Shown: piece by piece, positions 13,702-25,724 of the stretch
Position numbering within the stretch: position 1 is the stretch's first letter
Layout of the letters: the number at the start of each line of letters is the position of its first letter
Source of the DNA: Prunella strophiata
Lineage: Eukaryota; Chordata; Aves; Passeriformes; Prunellidae
Direction: 5' to 3'
NCBI GenBank assembly: GCA_036583965.1
Contig: JAZBQD010000013.1
Location: 2,582,144-2,646,143 of the forward strand
Length of the DNA: 64,000 nucleotides
The notes under the pieces: generated by a model
What the model was told of the DNA's origin: nothing
Databases searched by the model: none
The model's input: only the letters and a program-made list of their open reading frames with translations
Position numbers and translations under genes: made by a program

Positions 13702-13813
13702 ACGGCACCGGGAACGGCACCGGGCACGGCACCGGGAACGGCACCGGGAACGGCACCGGGAACGGCACCGGGAACGGCACCGGGAACGGCACCGGGAACG
13801 GCACCGGGAACGG
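13702..13813. repeat. 12-bp minisatellite, 9 copies, GC-rich
   Basis: Unit ACGGCACCGGGA is repeated nine times in register from 13702 to 13809. Only the second copy differs (final base C). A partial ACGG follows. Because the unit is a multiple of three, it stays open in several frames on both strands, giving Pro-Val/Phe or Gly-Thr-rich chance translations. The near identity of copies suggests recent expansion or homogenisation. Confidence 0.95.
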
Positions 13814-13930
13814 ATCCCGGCCCCGGCCCCGCGGGATGGGCGCCCGGCAGCCCCGCAGCTTCACCCGGCACCGAGGCGGACAGCGCGGAGAGCATCCCCG
13901 CAGCGCGGCTGCAGGAGAGAGCGAACTTAC

Positions 13931-14006
13931 TTGAGAGTCCTGGCTTGTCGTGAGGGACCTGCGAGTGACAGCAGCGGGCTTTGACTGGACTTGATCTGCA
14001 TACAAT
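13931..14006 (-). other. Putative non-coding first exon 3' part (donor at 13931)
   Basis: On the minus strand the sequence downstream of the CT-rich tract ends GGACTCTCAA|GTAAGTTCGC, an eight-of-nine match to the donor consensus. The transcription start is not visible, so the left boundary used here is arbitrary. It could be a first exon of ADORA2A or of an unannotated transcript, or chance. Confidence 0.3.
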
Positions 14007-14099
14007 GAAAGGAGGAAAGAAAGGAGAGGAGAGGAAAGGAGAGGAGAGGGAAAAGGGAAGGGAAAAGGAGAGGGCAGAGGGGAGGAGAGGAGAGGAGGG
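14007..14099. repeat. Polypurine tract (plus) / polypyrimidine (minus), 93 bp
   Basis: Only A and G occur for 68 bp (14007-14074). There is then a single C at 14075, and purines again to 14099. Units such as ggagagga recur. Such tracts can form triplex (H-DNA) and often flank promoters. On the minus strand it is a CT-rich stretch just upstream of the putative first-exon donor at 13931. Confidence 0.9.
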
Positions 14100-17000
14100 C
14101 TTTCTCACTACATTATTTTAAGCATCTACTTCTTTCCAGGCTGGAAAACCCACCCAGCGAGTCGAAGGCTGCAGCTGTAGCGCACAGGGCTGGGCGGCCC
14201 GTGCAGGGCTGCGGGGGACACCGGGTCAGGCTGCACACACCGAGCAGCTTCACTCTTCTCTTCCCAGCTGCCACTGCTACCCACGGAAAGGAGCCCTGTG
14301 CATCACCACTCTGGAAGAGTTTAAGGGTTCTCTGCAGAGATACTGACTCTTGGACAGCAGTTTCACGTTCCCAGCGGGCAGGCGGCTGTGGATCCCCCCG
14401 CACACTCCGCATTTCCTGCCCGCGGTGCCCCTGGGGCTGCGCCTGTCCCCAGCCAGCTCCGCTCCCCCAAGGACTTGGGGACAGCCATGACTCATCTGGC
14501 AGCAATTTCGTAACAGGGAGAGAACCTCTCAAGAATTTGGTCCCACTGGTCTTTGTGGGTATCTTCTAAGTTTTTTAAGTTCTATTTTTCAAGTTTACCT
14601 CTTAGCAAGTAAGTAATCTACGTGTTCCTATTGGGTGGACATTGCAAACAGGAAAAACCACCAATGTGACTCCACACTTCCCACCAGCTCCACGGCAGGT
14701 CCCAGCCTGTGACAGACTGATCCACCTCAGTGACAGGCAGCCCTGGCCTGTCTGTGCAGGGACTGCTTGTGTCATACAGTGAGGTTTTATTCCAGGATTC
14801 CCCACTCCAAAAGCATTCCCACATCACTGATACCCAGCACTGCTCACCCTGCCTTCCCCAGCAGCAGCAGGAGAAATGATTTACATCTCCTTGGTGTAAC
14901 AATCCAGTAGGAAAGAAGGAGCACAACAGGCACCAGCCCCTTCAATGCCAACCTCAATATCTATGAGCATCTAAGCATTAAAAGTCCAGCACTGGCAGCA
15001 GCAGCCAGCAGCTGAGCTGCCCTCCCCTCCACTCTTACCCCAGTCAGGAAGGCAGGCTGGTTCATGGGCTGGCTCAGCCAGGCAGCTGGGAACTACAGAG
15101 CAGAGTGAAGGCTGCTCCAAACACAATGGGAGTCCTCTGGGGAGAAAAAAAAAAGTCATTTTTCCCAGGAAGTTACAGAAAAAGCTGAAGTAATTTACCA
15201 CACAGTAACATGAAATGATTTTAAGGAACACATACACTGACTAGCCAAGTCAAGAGAGAAAACAAAAGTGGGAGATGAGAAAATTAGGAGCCTCATCAAA
15301 ACATGCTGCATAGATGATAGATTAGAAATGCCACCTGCCTACATGATGTTTACCAGAGCTTTTTAAAAAAATGCTGACACCAGGAATGGGATACTATTCA
15401 TGTAATGGCCTCACATCTGCCCTGTACAAGAGGTGGTATTTTCCCACTCCTAGTTGATATTCCATGAAATTTTATGCTGTGCAATTGTTTTTGAACTAGA
15501 GGAGCAAGTCAGGATCAGCTGCCTGCCATGCTCTGCTGCATCTGCTCCGTGTTGCTCCTTCCCAGGGCAGTGTTTGCTGTGCTGCAGAGGCTGCCTCACT
15601 CTTTGGCCCAGATCCTCAAAGCCATCCAAATTACTCTCTCCTATTGAAATCAATGAAAGCTGGAAATCAAAATACTTTTAAGGAGCAGGGATTTCTAAAT
15701 ATTGTTTTGTTCCTGAATACATTAAACATAGCTATTGCAGTCAGCCCTCTTTGCTGAACTGCCAGATTGGTTTATTCCAACCATCCCATCCTCAATATAT
15801 CACCTTACAAGTTTCCCAAGTCACAAATGTTGATCACCATACCTTTGAAGGACCCCAGAAATGCATCACTGGGTGTTTCTTTTCCCAGTTACAACTCTTT
15901 GATTTTTTGCAGCTAACCAATTTTAAGAGTATTTAATGTAGACTACATAGATTTTCTTTTAAATCAGCAAGTCATAGAAGATCCAAAACAAATGTCCAAG
16001 TACTTTCACAGCACTGGCTGATAATGGCTCCCTGACCAGCTTCTAAAGCTTCTTAGAAATTAAATTTAGCTTCTAAAGCTTCTTGCCTTCTACAAAAGTG
16101 TTCTGATACCAGAAGCACTGGTTCCTTCCCTCACTGCCATTCCAGTTTGGATGGCATATCAGATCCCCATTGTCACCTATTGATTTTATCAGTGCACCTG
16201 GGAACTCTGCAGTGAGCCAAGATGTTAAAATCAGTATTAACACCTCCCAGAGCGAACGAGGCCAGAGCCTCCATGGCTTCTGCCTGCTCATTTCTCACTT
16301 CTACACAAGTAACTGTGTTCATAATGAGCAGCTGCTGTTTTATGTCCTATTCAGCAGTTGGAGAAGATAACTTCCATTACTATAATAAGATCTGAATAGA
16401 TCTGTTACCTTTCTTTTGAACTAAAAGATGAATTGGTTTTCTAGTGGTTCTATGCCATTGTCCCTGTCAAATATCAGACCATAATTCTTGTGCATATTCC
16501 ATGTGCACTGTCCTTACCTCTGGGTATTTCTACCTATGCCCTTCCCTTACCAGTGGCCAATGACAGTAAATTGACAGCAAGGAATACAAACAGCTTTTTC
16601 ACCTTTTCTTTGTTTTTTATAATAAATGCAGGGGTGGCAGCACCAGAGAATGCAACTTCCTTTGGTCACTCTGGAGAACAAACCAGCATTACTGTGAGTG
16701 CTGTGCCCAGGCACAGTTTGAGAAGGGATGACATGAAGAGACAGGCTGAAACCTCCTGAAAACAAAACAGCTTCCAGCAGCCCCCACAGCCATGGGGGGG
16801 CTGCCACACGTTCAGAGCCAGCTCTGAGCTGAAAGGAGTCCAGGACTGCAAGGACAGGAATTAAATTTTCTGATTCTCCCATGTGCAGCCAAGACAGGCT
16901 TTGTCATTCCTGGAAAGCAGAGCTGCAGTGACATCCTGTTCACTGTCTCACTGAACAAGCCAAACTCCTGAGTTTTGGGCAGCTGAAAAGTGGTGATAAG

Positions 17001-17731
17001 AATATTTGCACTCCTCAGATTCAGCAACTCAGCTCAAGCAGTAAACTCTAGAAAGCCTGTGTAGAACAACCCTTGAAATGCTTCCTTCAAAAAGGTGAGA
17101 GCAAAGTAAATAAAACCCTCATGCTCGAGACCTACTGAGAAACTCACCCCTTCTCTTTGCTGGCACTGCACGAGTGACACCTTGGGCACATCAGGGACAG
17201 CCCTGGAACACAAAACAGACTCATAACCCAGCACAGCCTGCCACCCTGGGAAGCACAAAATCACACCCAGGTGCTGAGGCTTCCATGTGGAGGACTGAAA
17301 ATGATCAGTTTGCCTAGGACAGAATCTGGAAGAATTAATCTTATTTTAAACAGAAAAATTATTTCTGTCTTTACAAAGAGATTAATGCTTTATCAGTTTT
17401 GAGGCTCTTCTCTTAATGATTTTTTTCTTTCCAACCTGACTGAATTGTTTAATATGTGCAAAATTACATTTAAGGGATGCATATTTAGCCAAGGACATCA
17501 AACTGAGTGTTGCATTAGCACACGTGTTCAGTGTTGTCAAACAGGACATTTAAAATGGTTTGTTCTGACTTGTACATATCCCATTCCCACAAACACTGCC
17601 TGAATCTCCTCAACAGCAATGAAAGAAGGAAATAAAAAGCAATAAAAGCAATGTTAGTCTAAAAGAAGGGATGAGTGCACAGTTACTGAAGGTCCTTTGG
17701 ATATACCAGCAAATCCTTCAACATTAAAGAC

Positions 17732-17746
17732 ATATATATATATATA
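17732..17746. repeat. (AT)n microsatellite
   Basis: Fifteen bases of alternating A and T followed by further AT-rich sequence. Confidence 0.85.
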
Positions 17747-20700
17747 AATATAAATCTGTATGTGTGTTTGTATATATGTGATTATTTCACACACATTGTT
17801 CAACATTAAATATTTGATAGCATTTTTTAAATCAGCATTGGGAAAAGCTTGATTTTTCTCAAGAGTTTCACCTTTAACAAAGTTACACATGCAGAGTTGT
17901 GCTGGCAATGCCCATGGCTAAAATCACAATGAAGGGCACTCCTGTGTCAGAGACTGAAGTGTTTTTGCACCAACTGTTCAATTCCAGCACAGGAGGAGTT
18001 CAGCTTCTACCAAAGGCTTAAGGAAAGGGAGCTGAAGTCAAGGTAAGATTTGCCCTGACAGGGAAATGCAAACCATATCCCCAACAGAGTCTGGGTCAGG
18101 AACAAAGGAAGGATTTTCAGTAATTTCATGTCAGGAGTTGACTACTCTCCACAGAAGACACTGCCCAAACAGACTGTGGCTTTATTTCTCTCAATGCTAT
18201 TCAGCATGACAGACTATGAGATGGAATTCAATCTAAATTTAAGCACTCTCTGTAAACTATTAATAGAAGAAAAACTGGTAGCATGAATCATCATGTGGGA
18301 GCTGCAGAGCAACAGCTAAAATATAACTTACCTTTACACAATAAATGAACTGTTGGAGTTGAAAGGCCCAGCAGAAGTCACTTGACTCTTCTTCACTTGA
18401 ACTATTCTCATTTTATTCTGAGGAGCAATGAGAGGGCAACCCTTGCTCAACTCCACAAAATACACATTGTGTATAACCCACTTTTGTCACAACACAAATT
18501 GGAGACAAAAAGTGGCTGCTGACCCTGCTCCCCACCACTCCCTGCTAGGGAACAGTGCTGGAAATGCTGGTGCAAAATGACACATTTTAGAGGTTTATAG
18601 AGTTGAGCTCATGTTTTATGTTTTAGCTCCCCATTTCAATGCCAGCTGTACCTCTGGCCAAGAGCAGGACAGCACCAAACCCTCCTTTGATGTTTTGTCT
18701 CTGCCCAAAGTCCAGCTGTATTCATTTCTCAGAGCAGCTGCTTTTGGGGGGAGATTTTTTTGCAGCTCCTGAACTGTAAAACTGAATGCAAAGCTGTGAT
18801 TTTGCAGAGACAGCCCTGGCTATGCCCAGTGCAGCCCATGGACTCTGAGTGTGGCCCCATGGAGACACAGCCTTAACTCAACACAGTGGCATTTTGGTGC
18901 TCTGTGGGATATTTATTTTTGAAAAATATGATATTGTCAACAGCTCAGTGAAGTTGTCTCCAGACTGTTATGTCTCCTTCTCAAGTTTCTTTCATTTTTA
19001 AGAGCTTAACTTTTAGGCTTCTGGCGTGAGGAAAGAGCCTAAAATGGTTTAAGCAAAGGACATAAACAAGGGAGTGAGCTATGCACAGCACTGGAGAGGA
19101 GCACAAATAGTGCCCCACACTATAGAATCAATGCAGATGTCTGAGAGCAGAAAGACTGATGAGATACTACTGTATCCAACACTACTTTCATAATGAGATT
19201 AAGAAGGTTCCAAAGAACTGAAAATCCTGAAGGACAAAGACCATTTAAGAAAAGTCAACATCTTATTTTTCAAACAGGACATTTAATATACAGAAATTCA
19301 GCCCTGCAAAAAGGGATTAAACAATGGTGGCACAGAGGAAATAGCAGACAAAGGCTAATAAAAGCCTTAACCTGGATTAGAATTGGTGGCACCACTCCCT
19401 CATCTGCTTCTTTACAAATTCAAAGGCAATGTTTTTTTCTGAACAACGACTTGCATGGGAGAAGTTTCAATTCAACTCTTCTAATAGAAATGAAACTAAC
19501 AAGAATATTTAATTAGACATAATGCTCTGCTAATCTTCGGCTGCCAGGAACAGAGACACTAATTAGCCAACCTGCCCACTCAAGGTGCTGGGCTGCAGCA
19601 AGCAGGAATTCACAGAGAAGTTATAGGGCTTTCCTCAATGCCAACACAACTTTCTGAGCAAATTCAGGGGAGAATTCACTCAACCTTTAGTAGTGAGGAT
19701 GAAAAAGAAAACCAGCCTGAGATATGAGATCACAACATGAAATGCTGGGCTCAAGGAAAGACAGTGCTGAAAAAACACCACAGACAAAGCCCTGAGTGAG
19801 GGAGCTGAGGGGGGCACAGAATCCAGCTCCCTTTCTGTTCATTTTTTAAGTTCTTCCAGTAGCTACTGGCTGTGAACAGCTTCCTAGTTCATAAGAAAGT
19901 TCAGAAAGGAGTTAACTTTCAATGACAAGGGTCTCCTCTAAAATAATTCTGTGTGGTAATAATGCACATCTTGTGAGCTCCTCTGATCTCTGCCCTTTGT
20001 AGAACTCTCTGCAACAGACATGATTCAATCCAAGTCTCTTCTGTTGATCACAGCAATTGTGAAACCCTTTAGCACAATTTCAGCAGAAGGTCTCTATTGC
20101 TAACCTAGTTCCTCCACAGAATTTAACTACAGAAAAACCATGACTCCAATATCAGCTTTTGTGATTTAACACAATGGAATATTATATTGCTGTTGCTTCT
20201 GAGGTATTTATTTCACTATTCCATATAGCTGCAGCTTTTCATTACAGGAAGATCTTAAAAATTAATGAACCAATTTTATTATATTCAACTTAGACACACT
20301 TATGGAACTGGTTTCACATTTTTAACAAAATTTTTTAGTGACAGCTTGGAAGGCAATCCATGAAAATACTCTGGTGAGGGAATACTATTTCAGTGGATAT
20401 GGGAAAGAGGAGTTGCAGCTCTACAGACTGTGCAGACCCTGCAGTTTTAGCATCCCTCAGGCCTGGCCATGTCCTGCCCTCCAGATGCCCACTGCACATG
20501 GACCAGTCCCTCCCAGGGAGCTGCCATGTGCTTGCTACAGGAAAGAACAACATCTATTTTCTGACAGGAGTTTACTTCTGAAACATTTATTTGCAAAAGA
20601 AGTATGAAAACTGAAGATCCATGCTTAAAAACAGGCTATAAATCCATTTTAAGAACTAAAATGTTTTCTTAAATCAGGAATGTTCTTAAACCACACACCT

Positions 20701-22911
20701 CCAGCAGCTCCAGACACTGCAGGCAGGACTGCAAGGAGTTCTCAGGGAGAATATTTCACCTCAAGAAAGGAGAAACAAGACACTTTGTTACAGAATAACA
20801 TTACTGAGACAAAGACTTTTCTGGACTGCGGAACAGTCAGGAAACACCACACAAAATCTTGGGGGGAAAAAAAGGTAAAATTAAAATACCTATACTAGCC
20901 AGTGCCTTTCAGAACAATATTTACAATAATTAGGAGCTCAATCCAAACCTCTGGATCCAATTTATTCCAGAGCACTTGAAATTAAAGCTCCAAACCAGCA
21001 CTTGAAAACAGTTACCATCCAGGATGATTTGAGACCAAACCAGGTTTAAGGTGTTCTAAGCTTTATTTTCACCTGGAACAATTTGTGTTTAGGCTCCTGC
21101 TTTAAACAGTCTGAACTGTTCTAGAGATTAAGTCCCCAGCCTCTCTCCAGCCCAACTCCTTTAGAGACAGAGAGGGAGTGAGCACAATTGCCTTACTTGG
21201 GTTGGGCTAAGTAACATTTAAGTAATTCTAATCCTGCAGTGTATTACAGAAGTTGCCTAAGCTGAGCATATTCTCTGCAATTTCCTTCTCTAGAACAATA
21301 CAGGCTAAGCAGATGCCTTAAACATGTCCCTCTTATCTGGGATATTCACTGTCTTATCACTTACAACCCTTTGGGGGTAGAGGCTGCTGGTATCCCAGGA
21401 GAGATATGATTTCCAAAAAAATCCTGAGGTTATGTGCACACAAGCCCTTGGCACACACTCCTCACCTCCACCACTGCTTCCTGCAACACTCCTGAAAAAA
21501 CAGAACCAGTGTGAGAACAGCCCCTTGTGCAGGCCTTCACCCAAGAAAACAAACACACATTCTCCTATTTGCAACCTTTATTTCATGAATAATTAAGAAG
21601 AAAACATGGCAACATTGGCAAATTGAAGGCATACATACTAAATACTCATACAGAATACATTATGGAGAAAGTAAATGCCCAGGTCTTTAATGGTCCTTGC
21701 AAACTGAAAGCATATTGGGTCCTCCAAAAGGTTTAGCTTAACATAGGCTTGCTGACTTCTCAAGTTCCAATAATTATCAACTTGTGTCTTTCAGACCAGA
21801 AACAGGGTGAAATACAATTGGAACACTCATTCAGATTTCCCTCAAAGCTGTATTTCTCAGCTCTAACCAGAAGCAAACAAAATGTTTTTCCTTCCTTGCC
21901 ATTTAAATATATACACTAATAGACCAGCCTAAGTATTCAAGACATAAGCACTTGTTGAAACAGGTTCCATGTTATTCAGAACCTGCAGGAGCACATATCT
22001 GTACACACACATTTATACATGTGCATGTGGGCACATCTGTACATTTATGCAAAGCCTCTCTCTATGTAAGATATGTGTAAACTATTCAAAAGGGATTCTG
22101 GAAAAAAGCAAAGTACTTGCACTTGTCTGGAGGAATTTCTAAACCCATCCACAGACTGACACACAACAGCTGTGTTTCAGGGAAGAGTAAAACCAATACA
22201 AATCAGAGAAGCTGGAAGGATGAGAAGAGCTTTTAAAATCACTGGATTTTTATATCATCTTTAAAGGCCATGGAAAGTGAGCTTTAAATCAGCTATTTAG
22301 GAGATATCATTACTGGCTGCAGTGTCATCTCAAACAAGGTTAGTCCTTATCCAGTATAGTGCTGTGAAGTCAGACTGAGGCATCAATAAAATTCTGTTCT
22401 TCCACCAAAATTCATCCCACTTCTGTCAGTTCTGCCTCACACCTGAACTGGAAGCACCCTCACCCAAGAGGGGGAGGGTACCAATTAATGCCCTTCTGGG
22501 TTTGATCAGGAGAGTTGTCCACTATTAAATGGGGTCACTGATTTATTTCACATACTCTGAACAACTCCTGATCATTACTGACCTAAAGTGAACTTACAGT
22601 CTATGCCTCATTTAGCAGTGTCATACTTTCTTCCCATTAGATAATATACACAAAAAACACATTTCTGTTCAAAAAACCCCTTCAGATACATATAAAAGTG
22701 CTACTTATAGACAGAAAAATTAACCTTACAATACACATAAAACCAAGCTTCTATCAAACTGAAATGTTGTAAGTTACAGGATTAATTACTTGAGAATGTT
22801 ACATGTATTTGTGCCTCCTATATGAACTGATTTCCAAGTAACCATCCTAAATGAACATATGCAGTAATTGGAAACCATTAAAAGCTTCCAGAGACATTTC
22901 AACAATAGAAC

Positions 22912-22947
22912 AAAAAGAAAGAAAAAAAAAAAAAAAGAAAAAAAGAG
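22912..22947. repeat. A-rich low-complexity tract
   Basis: Poly-A interrupted by single Gs on the plus strand. It produces a Lys-rich chance open frame. Confidence 0.85.
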
Positions 22948-25724
22948 CCCTTTCTTCCTCATTTGTTGCAAGAGTTCAGAATCAAAAATGGACTATTCCA
23001 TTATTGCAAGTGCAGCCCACAGTCAGAACAGGTCAGTTCATGAACTGTGGAACTGGGACTGCCAATGGCTCCTGTGCAGCAGGAAATGTCTGCTGGGCTC
23101 CCTCACTACCATATAAATACACCATTACATGCAATTAAAATAATACATGGATCACTAGGTGAAAATGCACATCACACATTGCTAGGCTGGGGCAGAGCAG
23201 GTCCCAAGCCCTGACTTCCCCCAGCAACTTCCTCATATTCTAGAACTATGCAAAATATAAAAGCCTTAGAAAAGTGCAACAAAACTAGCTTTATGACATT
23301 TTCCTTTCCATTTCCATAAATACAATCTCATAAAAATATTATTAAACAGAAGCATACTTCCCAGTGGAGAACTAACAGGCCACATTTCAGCTTTCAGAAA
23401 ATTATTTTGCCTAAACTGAAAACCCCTGAAAATAGGGGATTAGAATGAAACCAGCTTAATTGCATCAGGCTGCTGTGATATTCTGCCAGAAGTTCACCCT
23501 ACTGCTCTGCATCCCCAAGTCCTGCTGGGACTGATGGGAAGCTCATGCAACTCTGAGGCAGACAGTGGCCTTTGGGTAAGGAATATTCCAAGCAAAAGCT
23601 AATGTCAGATGGAAGGAAGTCATCTGGTATTCATAGGTTGTACTAAAGTTTCATTGGGAGGAAATAATTCTAATATCCCAGAATGAATTAGCTCAAGGAG
23701 ATCAGGACAGTGGCTTGGTCAAGCCAAGTTCAAGGGAGTTGCACCCAAACAACTGGCAAGTGCAGCAAAAACATCAGGAAAAAAAGACTTGTATCAATTA
23801 ACAGAAATTAGAACGGTACAAACCTCAACCTTTAAAGTTATTTAGCATTAATTATCCACAGCATACTTGCTACATATTCCAGATGCTTAACATCTTGGGT
23901 TAGATAATTATAGAGTATGCTACAAGGCTGATTCTGAAATCAGGGAACACAACAGAAGAACCTTAGATGAAGGAGGGACACAGCAAGCCACACAGTAATT
24001 TAAAACCCATCCAGCCACTCTCCAGTGAAAGCAGAAACACTATTAAAAATACCTTTCTAAATAGGGACAATTGAGTGTATTAAGAGCTGTCTGTGTTTTG
24101 CCAGTCAACACACACTAACTTGGGAAAGCACAATGGCATGGCCAGCACTCATGGCTGACAAAGACACTTTAATAGCAGTTCTCACCAAGGAATTCCTCAA
24201 ACTGGTTAATATTAGCCTAAAGAAAGGGACACACTAATGGCAGCTTAAAGAAAGGAATTGCAGAAATAGGACTCGACAGAACATAAAAACCAAACAGAAA
24301 TAAATATTTACCAAGTCAAGGGAAGGACCACAAACAAACCTTACAGTTAACTCAGTCCATCCATGAACATGGCTATTTTAAGGTTCTCTTTCTAGAGCAC
24401 CTCAGCATAACTCACAATAGGCAAAAAGTAGAATCAAGATGTACAACTGGATTCCTTCCCAGAAGAATTTTGCCCCTTAGGAGCTCCTGCTTGGGGCTGT
24501 GTTGGTGGCAAGAGGCAAACAAGAAGTGAAGTCACCACAGGAGTCACAGGAACACAGTTTAAAGGTGTGCCTGCATCACTTCAGCCTTTGGAAGGAACTA
24601 TCACACAGCACCTGAACACCAGGCAGTGTCCCCAGACCAGGCACAGGAAGGAAGAAAAACACCCACAAGTTCTCCAAATCTCCAGCTTCCCAAATAATCT
24701 TGGTTAAAACTAGGCTGGAATAAAAATTTTGCCCCAGGCCAAATCTGTACAGAAATAGAATTGAGTGAAAGTAATCTTCTGGTGATGCAAAAAACACCCA
24801 AATGTCTGGAGTGCTGAAACTGAAAAAATAGCTAAGAACTTAACACTGAGATCAGTCAGAGAAATGAGACTCCAATGTCACAGCTGCACCATTCACAAGG
24901 CAGGTCCTCAGCAGCTCAAACCACTGAACTGCACCAGTACAGGAGGGCTCCAATTTATTTCACCTCATGCACCTAAAACCAGAGCATCCTCTGCCAGGGA
25001 CATGAACAGGAGTTTACACCAATAAATTAAAGCAGAGTTCATTTAGCTCTGGCAAATTAAGGGCCTTCTAAGACATGATGATGGACTTTACAGAAAAACA
25101 CAAACAGTGGAAATATTTCATAAAACTGGAGATAAAAAATTATCAGAAACATTACATGTAACTTGAAGAATATATTTTATACAAAAGAGACAAAAATCTA
25201 CCTTTAAATCAGAATATGTCACTATTATATACTATATTCTGGATAAACTATCCACAAACACAAATTTCAAAGTGAAAATTTCACTCAGTTTTTCAGAGGC
25301 ATGGTAATAAGATGTTGTTGTGAGGGTCAGAGATTCACACTGGAGATACCAAATTAGTGTTTCTATTGAAACAAACAGCCAAATCAAACTGGATTAAACA
25401 AAACCAACTGAAAACCAAATCTAGTGTAACACCTATGGAAGTGTTTCCACCCACAGGATCCAGAGGGTGACACAGCTGTACCTGCACCAGGATGTCCCAC
25501 AGCTCCATCTTGTTGCCCACCTTGGCCACAGCTGGCCATGAGCAACCCTGATGTTCTACAGCACAGGCATTTGCAAGGCACATAGTAAAATACAAATGGA
25601 TGACAACACATTTTCAGTACATTCAGAAATATCTTCTGGATTAAAAGGGAAGTAAATCAGCATAAACTTGCACTTGACATGAACAAAAAAACCAGGCTGT
25701 TTCAGGATTAACTATGAACAGAAA

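Larger units (their letters stand above)
12570..14480. promoter_or_regulatory. CpG-island-like block, candidate promoter (possibly ADORA2A first exons, minus strand)
   Basis: GC content and CpG density rise sharply here, peaking at about 13300-13930, against AT-rich flanks. GC boxes are visible (for example gcggggcggg ending at 13700). The minus strand has good splice donors at 13930/13931 (CAA|GTAAGT), 13567/13568 (CAG|GTGGGT) and 12671/12672 (CAG|GTGCGT), as expected for alternative non-coding first exons. In human, ADORA2A follows SPECC1L on the same strand and has several untranslated first exons (established). Assigning this block to ADORA2A is inference from gene order. The long open frames through it reflect low stop-codon frequency in GC-rich DNA. 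Confidence 0.6.
14481..25724. other. Region between SPECC1L 3' end and CpG block; nothing coding recognised
   Basis: About 11 kb of mostly AT-rich unique sequence. Seen here: a 15-bp AT run at 17732-17746, an A-rich tract at 22912-22947, and a local duplication of agcttctaaagcttctt near 16038-16085. Open frames of 60-110 codons occur on both strands. None shows a recognisable domain or splice context. If ADORA2A lies to the left, this is the SPECC1L-ADORA2A interval. Confidence 0.6.

Noticed and set aside
13073..14005. 310-codon minus-strand open frame and 276-codon plus-strand open frame through the CpG block
   Set aside because: Both run through the 12-bp repeat, which cannot introduce stops, and GC-rich DNA with few stops. 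The translations are low-complexity Pro/Gly/Ala/Arg with no domain, and a donor interrupts the minus-strand one at 13931.
22851..23138. Lys-rich open frame
   Set aside because: It results from an A-rich simple tract.
1..25724. ADORA2A coding exons
   Set aside because: No open frame on either strand resembles a seven-helix receptor, so the coding part must lie outside the window.
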